Assembly: GCA_003152255.1 (NCBI GenBank)
Contig: PLZT01000651.1
Span: 1-25,981, forward strand
Source: Methylocystaceae bacterium
GTDB taxonomy: Bacteria; Pseudomonadota; Alphaproteobacteria; Rhizobiales; Beijerinckiaceae
Direction of reading: 5' to 3'
DNA: 25,981 bases
Shown: positions 14,468-22,788 of the stretch, in pieces
How positions within the stretch are numbered: the stretch's first letter is position 1
Layout of the letters: each line of letters starts with the position of its first letter
Made by a program: the position numbers and the translations under genes
The notes under the pieces: generated by a model
Told to the model about the DNA's origin: nothing
What the model saw: the letters and a program-made list of their open reading frames with translations, nothing else
Databases searched by the model: none

Positions 14468-16981
14468 TTAGCGGGACTGAACCCCAGGCGCCCCGCCGGA
14501 CGCATAGGACGACCGCGGCGTGTCGACGCCCGTTGGCGCCCCGCCTTTTTCCGGCGTGCCAAGGTCGTATTTCAAGCCGATGAAATAGGTCCGCTCCGGA
14601 TAGGGGTTCGGGTTCACGAGATATTTGTAGTTGCCGATATTGTCGATGCCGATCGTGGCGGTCCAGTTTGGCGCGAATCTGTAATTCGCCTTGGCGTCGA
14701 ACACGAGATAGGAGCTGTCCGTCGTGCCGTAATTGTCGTGGTTGAAGTCGGTGTTGGCGGCGCTGACGAAGGATCCGGTCGCGTAGCGCATGCCGCCGGC
14801 GATCGACCACTCATTGGTCGGAGCGTAAACGGCGGTCGCTCGGATGCGAATGCGGGGAATGCGCGGAACCTGCATGCCTTGGTACCACGGATCCCACATA
14901 TCGCTCAATATTCTCGAATCGGTGAAGGTCACGTTGCCGTTGAAGTTTAGGCCATGCCAGTAGATGTCCGTCATTTTTATGGCGGCTTCGATGCCGCGGA
15001 TGCGAACCTTGTCGAGATTCGACTGCTGCGTAACGTAGACGCCCGTCGTGTCCGCCGTCTGCGAGAGAATGAAGTTCCAGCGATCGTCCTCGAACAGGCT
15101 GATGCGCGGCACGGCGAGCCCGACATTGCCGCCGAAGGCGTTACGCCAATGATATTCGCCGGTCAGATCGTAATAGGTCGAGACTTCCGGTTGGAGATAG
15201 GGGTTGTTGACGGTGATGGAATTGGAGCCGGGATTGCTGAGCGCCTGGAACAGTTCGGTGACCGTCGGGAAACGATAGTTTCGCGCGATCGAACCGCGCA
15301 CCACGAAATCCGGAGTGACCTCATATTCGAGCGCGCCCTTGGGCTCGAACGCCCCCTTGTACGACTCCGGGGAATAGAGCACCGCCTTGCCGAGCGCGTT
15401 GTTTGTGCCGTCGAAGGCGGTCCAGAAATCGCCGCGCGCGCCCAGGGTCAGTCTCCACTGTGGCAGGAATTTCCACTCGTCCTGCCCATAGACGGACTTG
15501 GTGTTCGTTTTGCCGTAACTGATCGACTGGATAGAGTCATAGTAGTTCGAGGTCGCCACGACCGTGTTGGTCTGCACGCTGTTCAATGAATACAAGTCGT
15601 CGTGCAGGCCGAAGGAGATGATATGCCTGCCGAAGAGATCGTAGTCCGGGCGATAAATGAAGCGTGCGTCGCCCGTGCGCCAGAAATTCCCGCCCTGATT
15701 GGTGTTGGAGCCCGCCGGATTGATGCTGTAAGTCGGTAGGAGAGGATTTGAGGTGGCGGTTGGAGTGAAGCCATAGCCCACGTATGAGTTGGTGTAGTCT
15801 CTCAGGAAGTTATATTGCGTCCCCACCAAATCGTAATCGAACAGGCCTTTTGTGTCGCTCCTGAGTTCCGCCGCATTCATCAAATGCGAGGCGTTGGAAT
15901 GGCTGGGCTCGAGGCCGGCCACCGCATAGTCGCCATATGGACCCAAGCCGATCTCGGATTTCTTGCCCACCTGATAGATTGGACTACCTTGCGCCGTGGT
16001 CATGTACGGGTCGACATAGGTGTTGTCCACCAGCGACCAGAAGCCCGTCTGCCAAGTCAAGCGAGACGTCGGCGTGATGTCGTAGGCGAGTTTAACTTTC
16101 GCCATATGCTGTTCGTTATGGTCGGCGCCCGCGGCGCCGGCGATGAGATTCTGATTGCCATTCTGATCGGCGGCGAAAACGCCGCCAAACGCCGCGATGG
16201 CCTTGTTCGAGCCGAGCGAGGTGTTGACGAGATTGTTGGAAAATGTCTGGGATTGACCCTGCGCGTCCAGCCGGTCGTAACTGACCCAGTAGGAAAACTG
16301 ATTGATGCGGTCGCCGATGAGGATGTTCATGTCCCCGGCGATATCGGTCTGTTGGGTTTGGAACCAGGTGAAGTTCTGGCCACCGGCATTGCCCGAGGCG
16401 TGCACCTCGAAATGATCGGGCATGTGGGTCGTGACGATAAACACGCCGGAGATCGAATTGCCGCCATACAGCGCGGACAGCGGTCCTTCGATCACGTCGA
16501 TGCGCTCGATTTCGGCGGGCGAAATCATGCCCCAGCGCGGCGGATAGGCGTAACTGTTGCCGAGGTAGTTCGAAAGCAGCACGCCATCCTCGTAAAGTAT
16601 TGTTCGCGCGCTGTCCTGCGGATTGTTGACGCGTCCCTCGATGGTCGCGTTGCGGTCGCCGATGAAGCGTTCGCGCACGAGCACGCTGGGGAGATATTTG
16701 AACGTCTCCGCCGTCGTCATGACGTTGACGGTCTGGTCGATCTCCTCTTTCGTTTGAGAGGCGACGACGGCGACGTGGTTAACGCTCTCGGGAACCCGCG
16801 ATTCGCTGAAGGGCTTGGCTGGGGCCGCCGGCGGGGGCGAGTCGATCGGCGCGGCGGCGGGGCCCGGCGTCGCCGCGCCGACGTCGATCGCGGGCAGCGC
16901 TTCCTGCGCATTGCCCGCGGCGGAAAAGGCGAAAGCGAGGGCGCAGATCGACACGCCGGTCAAGAGATTGAATTGACGCAT
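14468..16981 (-). CDS. TonB-dependent outer-membrane receptor
   Basis: This 837-residue protein has a signal peptide (hydrophobic 5-21, cleavage near residue 24-26), a possible TonB box (LPAIDV, 29-34), a Pro/Ala-rich linker (38-57) and a plug domain (about 70-185, with ERIDVIEGPLSALYGGNSISGV). The beta-barrel follows and ends near RTYFIGLKYDLG. These receptors import scarce ligands such as metal chelates, cobalamin or sugars, powered by TonB-ExbBD. The start ATG 16981 has GGAGG about 8 bases upstream; an in-frame codon at 17020 lacks one. A 29-residue Gly/Pro/Ser-rich tail follows the last strand, so the protein does not end in the usual aromatic residue. The ligand is unknown. The upstream His/Cys-rich small protein suggests a metal. 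Asn, Tyr and Thr content is higher than in neighbouring proteins, as is usual for barrels. Confidence 0.93.
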   Translation of the reverse strand: MRQFNLLTGVSICALAFAFSAAGNAQEALPAIDVGAATPGPAAAPIDSPPPAAPAKPFSESRVPESVNHVAVVASQTKEEIDQTVNVMTTAETFKYLPSVLVRERFIGDRNATIEGRVNNPQDSARTILYEDGVLLSNYLGNSYAYPPRWGMISPAEIERIDVIEGPLSALYGGNSISGVFIVTTHMPDHFEVHASGNAGGQNFTWFQTQQTDIAGDMNILIGDRINQFSYWVSYDRLDAQGQSQTFSNNLVNTSLGSNKAIAAFGGVFAADQNGNQNLIAGAAGADHNEQHMAKVKLAYDITPTSRLTWQTGFWSLVDNTYVDPYMTTAQGSPIYQVGKKSEIGLGPYGDYAVAGLEPSHSNASHLMNAAELRSDTKGLFDYDLVGTQYNFLRDYTNSYVGYGFTPTATSNPLLPTYSINPAGSNTNQGGNFWRTGDARFIYRPDYDLFGRHIISFGLHDDLYSLNSVQTNTVVATSNYYDSIQSISYGKTNTKSVYGQDEWKFLPQWRLTLGARGDFWTAFDGTNNALGKAVLYSPESYKGAFEPKGALEYEVTPDFVVRGSIARNYRFPTVTELFQALSNPGSNSITVNNPYLQPEVSTYYDLTGEYHWRNAFGGNVGLAVPRISLFEDDRWNFILSQTADTTGVYVTQQSNLDKVRIRGIEAAIKMTDIYWHGLNFNGNVTFTDSRILSDMWDPWYQGMQVPRIPRIRIRATAVYAPTNEWSIAGGMRYATGSFVSAANTDFNHDNYGTTDSSYLVFDAKANYRFAPNWTATIGIDNIGNYKYLVNPNPYPERTYFIGLKYDLGTPEKGGAPTGVDTPRSSYASGGAPGVQSR

Positions 16982-17158
16982 GTTGAATTCCTCCGGAGAC
17001 GCCGTCGAGGCGCCGGTCACGGCTTGCCGCCTCCCTAAAGCGCGCGCGCGAAGGAGATCGGAGAGACCGATTATTTTTGTTGCGGATGTTGGGGAGAGAT
17101 CGCGGCGCGGTCGCTATCCGGCGTGACGCGCTTAATTGGCGCCTGACGCGTCGGAAAA

Positions 17159-17518
17159 TTAGGAGATCGGCGGCGCTCGGGGCTGCTGCGTTCGCTGGCT
17201 TAACGCGGCCGGCGCGCGGTTGAATTCGCGATCGAGATCAAACGGCGCGGCGTGGTCGAACGCCACGCGGTAATAGCTCGTTACAACCGCCAAAGCCGCG
17301 GCGGCGGCGGCGCATAATTGGCACGACACGCAATCGTGCTGACCGTGGTGGCCGCCATGCGCGGGCGCTGTTTGATGAACGCTCGATTCTGTCAGCGCGC
17401 AGTCCGCCGAAACGCCGGGCACGCCGGGGTGTGTTCCGGCGAACGTCATCCCGCCCGCCGCGGTCTGCATGACCAGCGCCAGAAGGAACAGCAGCGACCG
17501 GAGCGACAAACGCCTCAT
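17159..17518 (-). CDS. Small secreted His/Cys-rich protein, DUF2946-like
   Basis: This 119-residue protein has a strong signal sequence (MRRLSLRSLLFLLALVMQ, then AAGGMTFAG). Its central segment HGGHHGQHDCVSCQLC contains H54, H57, H58, H61, C63, C66 and C69. An Ala-rich stretch and a C-terminal QPRAPP ending follow. Size, the Cys-x2-Cys pair and the Arg-x-Pro-Pro ending resemble DUF2946, a family of unknown function that I recall being found near TonB receptors and copper genes; this is from memory, not a search. The histidine/cysteine cluster suggests metal binding in the periplasm. The ATG 17518, with AGAGG 6 bases upstream, was preferred over an in-frame TTG at 17551 that has no ribosome-binding site. 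The receptor gene follows after 177 bases, so they may be co-transcribed. Confidence 0.65.
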   Translation of the reverse strand: MRRLSLRSLLFLLALVMQTAAGGMTFAGTHPGVPGVSADCALTESSVHQTAPAHGGHHGQHDCVSCQLCAAAAAALAVVTSYYRVAFDHAAPFDLDREFNRAPAALSQRTQQPRAPPIS

Positions 17519-17763
17519 TGGGGGCCTCTGGGGAGGAAGATTCTCTCCCAACTAAGGCGCGATGTTAATTGCGGACAATGGGGCGGGCAATCTCCAATAA
17601 GTCCCGCATTTCATTTTCTCTTAAGGTGTATCAATTTTGCAACAACGCGAATCAGGGCTCAAAAGCCCCCGAATTCCAGGGAATAACCGGCGGCTCTTCC
17701 ATCCCCGCCTCTTGGGTGGGACGAGCGCGCCGGGGTGCTGGTCTCGCGAGGCGAAACGCCTGG

Positions 17764-18213
17764 TTACTTCACGTCGAGCAGTTCCACGTCGAAGATTAGC
17801 GTCGCGTTCGGCGGAATGACGCCGCCGGCGCCGCGCGCGCCATAGCCCAGTTCCGCCGGGATGATCAGCGTGCGCTTGCCGCCGACCTTCATCGTGGCGA
17901 CGCCCTCGTCCCAACCGGGGATCACCTGGCCCTGGCCGATGGTGAAGGAGAAGGGCTGTCCGCGATCGAGAGAGCTGTCGAACTTCTTGCCCTTGGCGCC
18001 GTTGGTGTAGAGCCAGCCGGTGTAATGCATCACGCAGGTCTGGCCGGTTTTCGGCGTCGCGCCGGCGCCGACCTTCGTGTCGATGATTTTCAGGCCGCTC
18101 AATGTCGTCGTCGCCTTGCTTTCGTCGAGCGCCAACGCGGGGCGGGGGGCGGCGGCCAAAGCCGCGGCGAGCGCGAGGCCCGCGAGGGCGGCGGCGCGTG
18201 AAAGGGCTTTCAT
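17764..18213 (-). CDS. Secreted FKBP-type peptidyl-prolyl cis-trans isomerase
   Basis: This 149-residue protein has an Ala/Leu-rich signal peptide (about 1-28, ending ALA) and one FKBP domain. The domain shows VMHYTGWL, FDSS, GQGQVIPGWDEGV and LGYGARGAGGVIPPNATLIFDVELL, the standard FK506-binding-pocket residues. It accelerates proline isomerisation, probably in the periplasm. The ATG 18213 has AAGGAG 7 bases upstream. It lies 57 bases behind the adenosine kinase gene on the same strand, so co-transcription is likely, although no functional link is known. A small aggcg-aaa-cgcct hairpin sits immediately after the stop, and gggct-caaa-agccc lies about 100 bases further; neither has a clear T-tract. 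Confidence 0.94.
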   Translation of the reverse strand: MKALSRAAALAGLALAAALAAAPRPALALDESKATTTLSGLKIIDTKVGAGATPKTGQTCVMHYTGWLYTNGAKGKKFDSSLDRGQPFSFTIGQGQVIPGWDEGVATMKVGGKRTLIIPAELGYGARGAGGVIPPNATLIFDVELLDVK

Positions 18214-18270
18214 CGAGCTTCTCCTTGATTTGGAAACGCGGGTTTCGCGTCGGTTTGGTCCGGGCCTATC

Positions 18271-19272
18271 TCACGCCAGCAGGCCGTTGTCGCGGGCGAG
18301 CTGGAGCAGATCCTTTTGCGGGCGCGCGCCGAAATGCGAAATGACTTCCGCCGCCGCGAGGGCGCCAAGCGCCGCGCTTTTATCGTGCGGGAGATCCCGC
18401 GTGAAACCGGCCAGAAAACCCGCCGCGAACAGATCGCCGGCTCCCGTCGTGTCGACGACCGTCTCGACCGGAAAGGCCGGCGCGGAAATGACGCTCGCCC
18501 CTTGCACGACGACGGCCCCTTGCGCCGAACGGGTGACCACGCCAAGCAGATTGGCCTCGCCTTGCAGCTCCTTCAAGGCCGTGTCGAAATCGGCGGTTTG
18601 ATACAGCGCATGCGCTTCGCTCTCGTTGGCGAACAGAATATCCACCACGCCGTCGCGAATCAGCCCGAGGAATTCGTCGCGATAGCGATCGACGCAAAAG
18701 GCGTCGGACAGGCTGAGCGCGACCTTGCGGCCATGGGTGCGGCTAATCTTGGCGGCCTTTAGAAAGGCGGACTTGGCGTCCGGCGGGTCCCAAAGATAGC
18801 CCTCCATATAGAGAACCTTGGCGCTGGCCGCGAGGGAGTCGTCGATGTCATCAGGCCCGAGCGCCTGACAGGCGCCCAGAAAAGTGTTCATCGTGCGCTG
18901 GCCGTCCGGCGTGACGAAAATCAGACAGCGCGCCGTCGCCGCGCCGTCGCCCGCGCAAGGCGTGTCGAAACCGACGCCGGCCTTGCGGATGTCATGCGCG
19001 AATTCGCGGCCGGCGTCGTCGTCCTTCACCTTGCCGACGAAGGCCGCGGCGCGTCCGAAACTAGCGAGACCCGCCATGGTGTTGGCGGCGGAGCCGCCCG
19101 AGACGACGGTCGTCGGCCCCATCAGCGCGTAAAGCTCGCCGGAGCGCTTTTCGTCGACGAGCTGCATCGCGCCCTTGTGCAGACCGGCCGCGACCAGTGC
19201 GTCGTCCTCGGCGCTGGAGAGAACATCGACAATCGCATTGCCGATGCCGAGAACGTCGATCGTCTTGGACAT
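18271..19272 (-). CDS. PfkB/ribokinase-family carbohydrate kinase, adenosine-kinase type
   Basis: This 333-residue protein opens with DVLGIGNAIVDVLS and has the substrate-binding GGSAANTM block, GKVKDDDAG, the PfkB motif 2 DTTGAGDLFAAGFLAGF starting at residue 274, and the catalytic base D280. The GNAIVDVL opening and overall layout match the alphaproteobacterial adenosine kinase group, which phosphorylates adenosine to AMP in purine salvage. Other nucleosides or sugars remain possible, since specificity is hard to read in this family. The start ATG 19272 is preceded by ggcggaag. A terminator of the upstream outer-membrane protein gene lies at 19331-19367, so this gene should have its own promoter in the roughly 60 bases between. 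Confidence 0.9.
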   Translation of the reverse strand: MSKTIDVLGIGNAIVDVLSSAEDDALVAAGLHKGAMQLVDEKRSGELYALMGPTTVVSGGSAANTMAGLASFGRAAAFVGKVKDDDAGREFAHDIRKAGVGFDTPCAGDGAATARCLIFVTPDGQRTMNTFLGACQALGPDDIDDSLAASAKVLYMEGYLWDPPDAKSAFLKAAKISRTHGRKVALSLSDAFCVDRYRDEFLGLIRDGVVDILFANESEAHALYQTADFDTALKELQGEANLLGVVTRSAQGAVVVQGASVISAPAFPVETVVDTTGAGDLFAAGFLAGFTRDLPHDKSAALGALAAAEVISHFGARPQKDLLQLARDNGLLA

Positions 19273-19330
19273 AAGGAAACTTCCGCCTTTGGGAGAAACA
19301 AATCGCGACGGTTCCTAGCATCGCGCGGCG

Positions 19331-19367
19331 CGAATAAATAGAGGCGCCGGCCGATCTGGCGGGCGCC
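19331..19367 (-). terminator. Rho-independent terminator of the outer-membrane protein gene
   Basis: Read on the minus strand, the hairpin ggcgcccgcc-agatc-ggccggcgcc (10 bp with one mismatch) is followed directly by tctatttattcg. It lies about 30 bases after the beta-barrel gene stop. This is the best terminator in the window. Confidence 0.7.
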
Positions 19368-19398
19368 CCATGAATTTTCGCCGGGTCGGCGGGGTCGA

Positions 19399-20400
19399 TC
19401 AGTCCGACGTTAGACGGACGCCGACGCGCACCTCTTGCGACACCAGCTCCTTGGTGACGCCCGGCGCCAGCGTCAGCATGCTTGGCAGGCTGGTGTAGCT
19501 GCCGGCGTCCAACAAGCGATAGTGCACGTCGATCTTCAAGTTCTGACTAATGTCGTAGCTGACGCCGGCCATCAGATTCCAGGAGAATTTCCAGGTGACC
19601 TTTTTGACGTATTGGTTTGGATTGATCTGCGTCCACGCGAAAGCGCGCGGAGGCGTGACAACGTTCGGGACGAATGTTTGCGTCGGGGAGCCGGCGGGGC
19701 CGGGATTGATGATGGGAATCGTATTGAAGGGGTTCTGGACCCACTGTAGAGGCACGCCCGATTGGCCGAGATTTGGAGCCCAGGGCAGGCCGTTCGCGGT
19801 GCTGTTATAGGTTACGGCGCTGGACGATTGCAGATAAGAGAAGCCTATGCCGGCGCCCACATAGGGCGTGAAGCCCCACCAATGACCGAGATCAAGGTAG
19901 GCGTTGAACATCGGCGTGGTGCGATTGAGATGGGCGGTGACGTAGGGCGTGCAGGTCTCGTTGGGGTTGTATAGGAAGCCCGCCGCGCCCCCAGGGCTGG
20001 CCACATTCGCGTTGCCCGCCGGATAGTCAAGAATAGTGCCCGACGGACACCATATCGGCGCTTGCGCGGAACTTGGACGGAACACCGCGCGGTCGATCTC
20101 GAAATCCGTGCGCAGCCAGCTGTTATATTGATAGCCAAAGCCGATCCCGCCGGAGGCGGCGCCGGTCCGGCCCAGGTTATTGGCGAAATCGGCGACGACG
20201 GCCGGAATGGGCATGTTCGAATAGCCGACGTCGCCGCGCAGATACCAGCCCGTGCCGAATTCGACGGGCTGATCGAGGGGAGGGGGGGCCGGCAACGGCG
20301 ACGCAAATGGCATGTCGGCGGCGGTCGCGGCCGAAACACACAAGGCGCCCAAGGTCGCCATAAGAGCGGTCGCGCGGGCGCGGGAAATTAGTGAAGCCAT
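19399..20400 (-). CDS. Outer-membrane beta-barrel protein (alphaproteobacterial porin-like family)
   Basis: This 333-residue protein has a signal peptide ending near ATAA (residue 28) and a mature start DMPFASPLPAPPPLDQP. The GWYLRGDVGYSN strand opening is typical of the Omp25/31-like beta-barrel proteins of Rhizobiales. Alternating-hydrophobicity strands follow (GGIGFGYQYNSWLRTDFEID, FNAYLDLGHWWGFTPYVGAG, WNLMAGVSYDISQNLKIDVH), and it ends VRVGVRLTSD. A long Pro/Asn/Thr-rich insert (about 205-270) is probably an extracellular loop. One cysteine pair (WCPSG, ETCTP) could form a disulfide. The function is structural or diffusion; no ligand can be inferred. ATG 20400 is chosen over an in-frame start at 20436 because the signal peptide then begins correctly. 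A clear terminator follows. Confidence 0.85.
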   Translation of the reverse strand: MASLISRARATALMATLGALCVSAATAADMPFASPLPAPPPLDQPVEFGTGWYLRGDVGYSNMPIPAVVADFANNLGRTGAASGGIGFGYQYNSWLRTDFEIDRAVFRPSSAQAPIWCPSGTILDYPAGNANVASPGGAAGFLYNPNETCTPYVTAHLNRTTPMFNAYLDLGHWWGFTPYVGAGIGFSYLQSSSAVTYNSTANGLPWAPNLGQSGVPLQWVQNPFNTIPIINPGPAGSPTQTFVPNVVTPPRAFAWTQINPNQYVKKVTWKFSWNLMAGVSYDISQNLKIDVHYRLLDAGSYTSLPSMLTLAPGVTKELVSQEVRVGVRLTSD

Positions 20401-20472
20401 TTGCTCTCGTCCTTGCTTCGCGCCGGCCGGACACATCGGGGTCTCGGCGCGGGAGTGAAGCTAAGATGAGCG

Positions 20473-20495
20473 ATTATGCTTAATGGCCGCTTAAT
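20473..20495 (-). promoter_or_regulatory. Candidate activator-dependent promoter: -10 plus two 11-bp-period heptamers
   Basis: On the minus strand, attaagc-ggcc-attaagc (20478-20495) places two identical heptamers 11 bp apart. A CATAAT -10-like hexamer (20473-20478) follows directly, 73 bases upstream of the outer-membrane protein ATG. The -35 region has no good sigma-70 match and is covered by the repeats. This layout resembles PhoB/OmpR-type response-regulator sites, which is inference. Confidence 0.4.
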
Positions 20496-20624
20496 TTAAG
20501 AACATGCTTTCCATGAAGTTTACAGCGCGACGAAAGCCTCGCCGCGCGTTCCAAAATGGGACGAAAACCCCGAGCGCGGCCGCGCCGGCGAGGCCGACGC
20601 GAGACGCTTGGGATTTGCTTCGCG

Positions 20625-21161
20625 TCAATGCATGAGCGTCGCGAAAATAAAATCGATCACGATCGCGATGGTCGCGGCGAAGGCGAAGGCGGGTATGGTC
20701 CTCAAGCCCGCGTGCCGAAAGATGAAGGCGAAGGAGAACACCAGCCATAAAACGATGGGAAACAGCAGGAAGTTCACCAGCCTTTGTGTCGGCAAGGGCG
20801 GCGGCAGCGCGACCGCGAAAACGAAGTGCAGAATGATCGAGACGAGAGCGATGAAGGCGCCGACCCCGGCGAGAGCGGTGATCGTCTGGATGGTCTTGTC
20901 GCGGCGCTTGTAGAGTTCGAGGACGCCCACCGTCCCGGCACCCACCACGACGGCGCTGGAAACGCCGAAAAGCAGAGCCGGCATGGGCTCGTGATCGAGC
21001 AAATGCACGGCCGCCTGTCCGGCGGCGTAAGCCACGAGGCAGCCGCCCATCAGCTTCGTGCTGATCGGCAACAGGCCCTGTCCGGATTCAAGCGCGACGA
21101 TGTCGTAAAAAACCTTGATTGTCGAAGCCTCCCAGGAGGCTTTTAGGCGGTCGAAGGCCAT
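20625..21161 (-). CDS. Unrecognised five-helix integral membrane protein
   Basis: This 178-residue protein starts MAFDRLKASWEAS and has about five hydrophobic segments (37-55, 61-84, 93-119, 128-150, 155-176) with short charged connections such as ELYKRRDKT. There are no catalytic motifs, and I do not recognise the family. Size and helix number would also fit a Yip1-domain-type protein, but no diagnostic residue supports this. The ATG 21161 was preferred to an in-frame start at 21212, since the extra 17 residues are not membrane-like and add no ribosome-binding site. It stands alone between the outer-membrane protein gene (224 bases away) and the glycosyltransferase gene (196 bases away), on the same strand as both. 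Confidence 0.7.
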   Translation of the reverse strand: MAFDRLKASWEASTIKVFYDIVALESGQGLLPISTKLMGGCLVAYAAGQAAVHLLDHEPMPALLFGVSSAVVVGAGTVGVLELYKRRDKTIQTITALAGVGAFIALVSIILHFVFAVALPPPLPTQRLVNFLLFPIVLWLVFSFAFIFRHAGLRTIPAFAFAATIAIVIDFIFATLMH

Positions 21162-21357
21162 GGTGCTCGCTCGATTGTTTGCGCGCGCCGTGCTTCCTCG
21201 ACGCGCGGGCACGCCGACGAAGCAAAGCGCTGGTTACAGAAAGGCCATTTCCTCGCGCTCGCGAGGAACCCGCCGCGACATGGCCGATTGGCGCCTCCAT
21301 ATCACGCTTTTTCGCCGCGCGGAAAGCGGACAGATAAAAGCGCCGCGCCGCCCTCGG

Positions 21358-22788
21358 TTATGGCAAACGCGCGCTCCACTCCTCGCGGGCGATCACTTCG
21401 ACAATGCGCCGGGCCGCTTGGGCCCAGGTCGCGCGCGAGACTTGCGCGGGATCGGCCCCGATCCTCCCGGCCAGGAAGTCCTTTACGCAATCCGCCAGCG
21501 CGCGCGGGTCATTGACGCGAAAATAGATCGCGCCGGCGCCGCCGACTTCGCGGAAAACGGGGATATCGCTGCACAGAACCGCGCGGCCGCGCCATGCCGC
21601 CTCCACGATGGGCAGGCCAAACCCTTCCGCGAAGGAGGGAAGAACGAGCGCGCGGGCATGCTCGTAAAGAAAGGCGAGTTCGTCGTCCCCGACATCGTCG
21701 AACCAGAACAGCTGGCGCCCCAGTTCCGGATGATTCGCGATCTCCGCGACAACAGCCTCGTCGAGCCAGCCGCGCCTTCCCACGAAAAGCAGCCTCGCGT
21801 CGACGCCCTCGCGCCAAAGACCGTCGAACGCCCGCAGCGCCACGCGCTGGCCCTTTCGCGGCTCGATGGTCGAAACGCACAGGAATAGCGGCGACGGGCC
21901 GGCCGCGGCGTCGCGGATTTTCGCGCGCGGCTCTCGCGTCCCCGCGGGCGCTATATCGCAGCCGCAATGAAACCAGCCGATCTTGAGGCCGCGCCTGTGG
22001 GGCAGCGCGCGGCTCTCGACAAAGGCGGCGAGTTCTTCCGCGACCGTGCGCGATATCGCGAGAAAGCCGTCGCTCTCGACCAGCGCCTTGCGCAGCCACG
22101 CATCGTACAGCGGCACGGTGACGTCGTGGCAGGCGTGCGGATGCAACTCGGGGATTAGATCGAAGACGCAGGAAATGATTTCGCCGCCCTGTTCGCGGAT
22201 GCGCGCGAACGAAGGCGCGAGTTCGTCGAAGGCGTTCCAACTGTCGGACAGCATCAAGAAGCGGTCGCCCGGACAAGGCTCGATTTGTTCGTCAGGTCCG
22301 CGCGAAGGCGCGCCGGCGAGCGTCGCGGCGTATTCATGCGCGCTGTAAAGGCGGCCGTCCACGCCACGCACCGCCAGCGTCGGAATCTCATAGCTCTCGC
22401 CGCCGTAAAGCGCTTGAACGACCTTTTTGACGACGCGCTGAATGCCGGTGCCGGCGTCGCGCTTGATCACGCCGGTCACGTCGACCAGCAGGCGCGCCGG
22501 CGGGACGCTCGCCTTGGATGGGGCCGCGGCGGTCGACGAAACGGCGATGGCGACAGGCGGAGGCGGCGCCGGCGGGACGAAGCGCCGCCACGCGGCGGTC
22601 ACGGCGTCGACCAGCCGCGCCTCGATCCGGCGCAGCGGCTTGAACACGTGCCAGGCGGCCGAATAGACGATCTTGTCGCGTTCGCGGACCAGTTGCGACA
22701 ATTCCGCGCGCAGGTAATCGAGCTGATAGTCGAGCAGCCTGATCCGCTCGTCCTCCGCTTCGTCCCGCTGCGGCGCTTTCTCGGTCAT
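21358..22788 (-). CDS. GT4-type glycosyltransferase with N-terminal coiled coil
   Basis: This 476-residue protein has three parts. Residues 12-60 form a predicted coiled coil ending in SAAWHVFKPLRRIE, which resembles the SxSWrlT-PLR motif seen ahead of many polysaccharide glycosyltransferases. A Pro/Ala-rich linker spans about 71-98. The GT-B fold follows: LLVDVTGVIKRDAGTGIQRVV at 100-120, LCVSTIEPRKGQ in the nucleotide domain, and SFAEGFGLPIVEA with the E388/E396 EX7E pair. It should transfer an activated sugar to a polysaccharide or glycan acceptor on the cytoplasmic face. The start ATG 22788 overlaps the rmd stop (ATGA), so it is translationally coupled to GDP-D-rhamnose synthesis. This suggests, but does not prove, that it is a D-rhamnosyltransferase. 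The frame is open far upstream through rmd, but that part is a shadow. Confidence 0.9.
   Translation of the reverse strand: MTEKAPQRDEAEDERIRLLDYQLDYLRAELSQLVRERDKIVYSAAWHVFKPLRRIEARLVDAVTAAWRRFVPPAPPPPVAIAVSSTAAAPSKASVPPARLLVDVTGVIKRDAGTGIQRVVKKVVQALYGGESYEIPTLAVRGVDGRLYSAHEYAATLAGAPSRGPDEQIEPCPGDRFLMLSDSWNAFDELAPSFARIREQGGEIISCVFDLIPELHPHACHDVTVPLYDAWLRKALVESDGFLAISRTVAEELAAFVESRALPHRRGLKIGWFHCGCDIAPAGTREPRAKIRDAAAGPSPLFLCVSTIEPRKGQRVALRAFDGLWREGVDARLLFVGRRGWLDEAVVAEIANHPELGRQLFWFDDVGDDELAFLYEHARALVLPSFAEGFGLPIVEAAWRGRAVLCSDIPVFREVGGAGAIYFRVNDPRALADCVKDFLAGRIGADPAQVSRATWAQAARRIVEVIAREEWSARLP

Noticed and set aside
15815..17038. A 407-codon plus-strand frame antisense to the TonB receptor
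   Set aside because: It is rich in Arg/Gly/Asp/Val with no recognisable domain, as expected for a high-GC shadow frame. The opposite strand has a complete receptor.
16982..17158. A cobalamin or other riboswitch ahead of the TonB receptor
   Set aside because: I found no B12-box-like or other recognisable conserved core in these 177 bases, only a short atcgg-tctct-ccgat hairpin.
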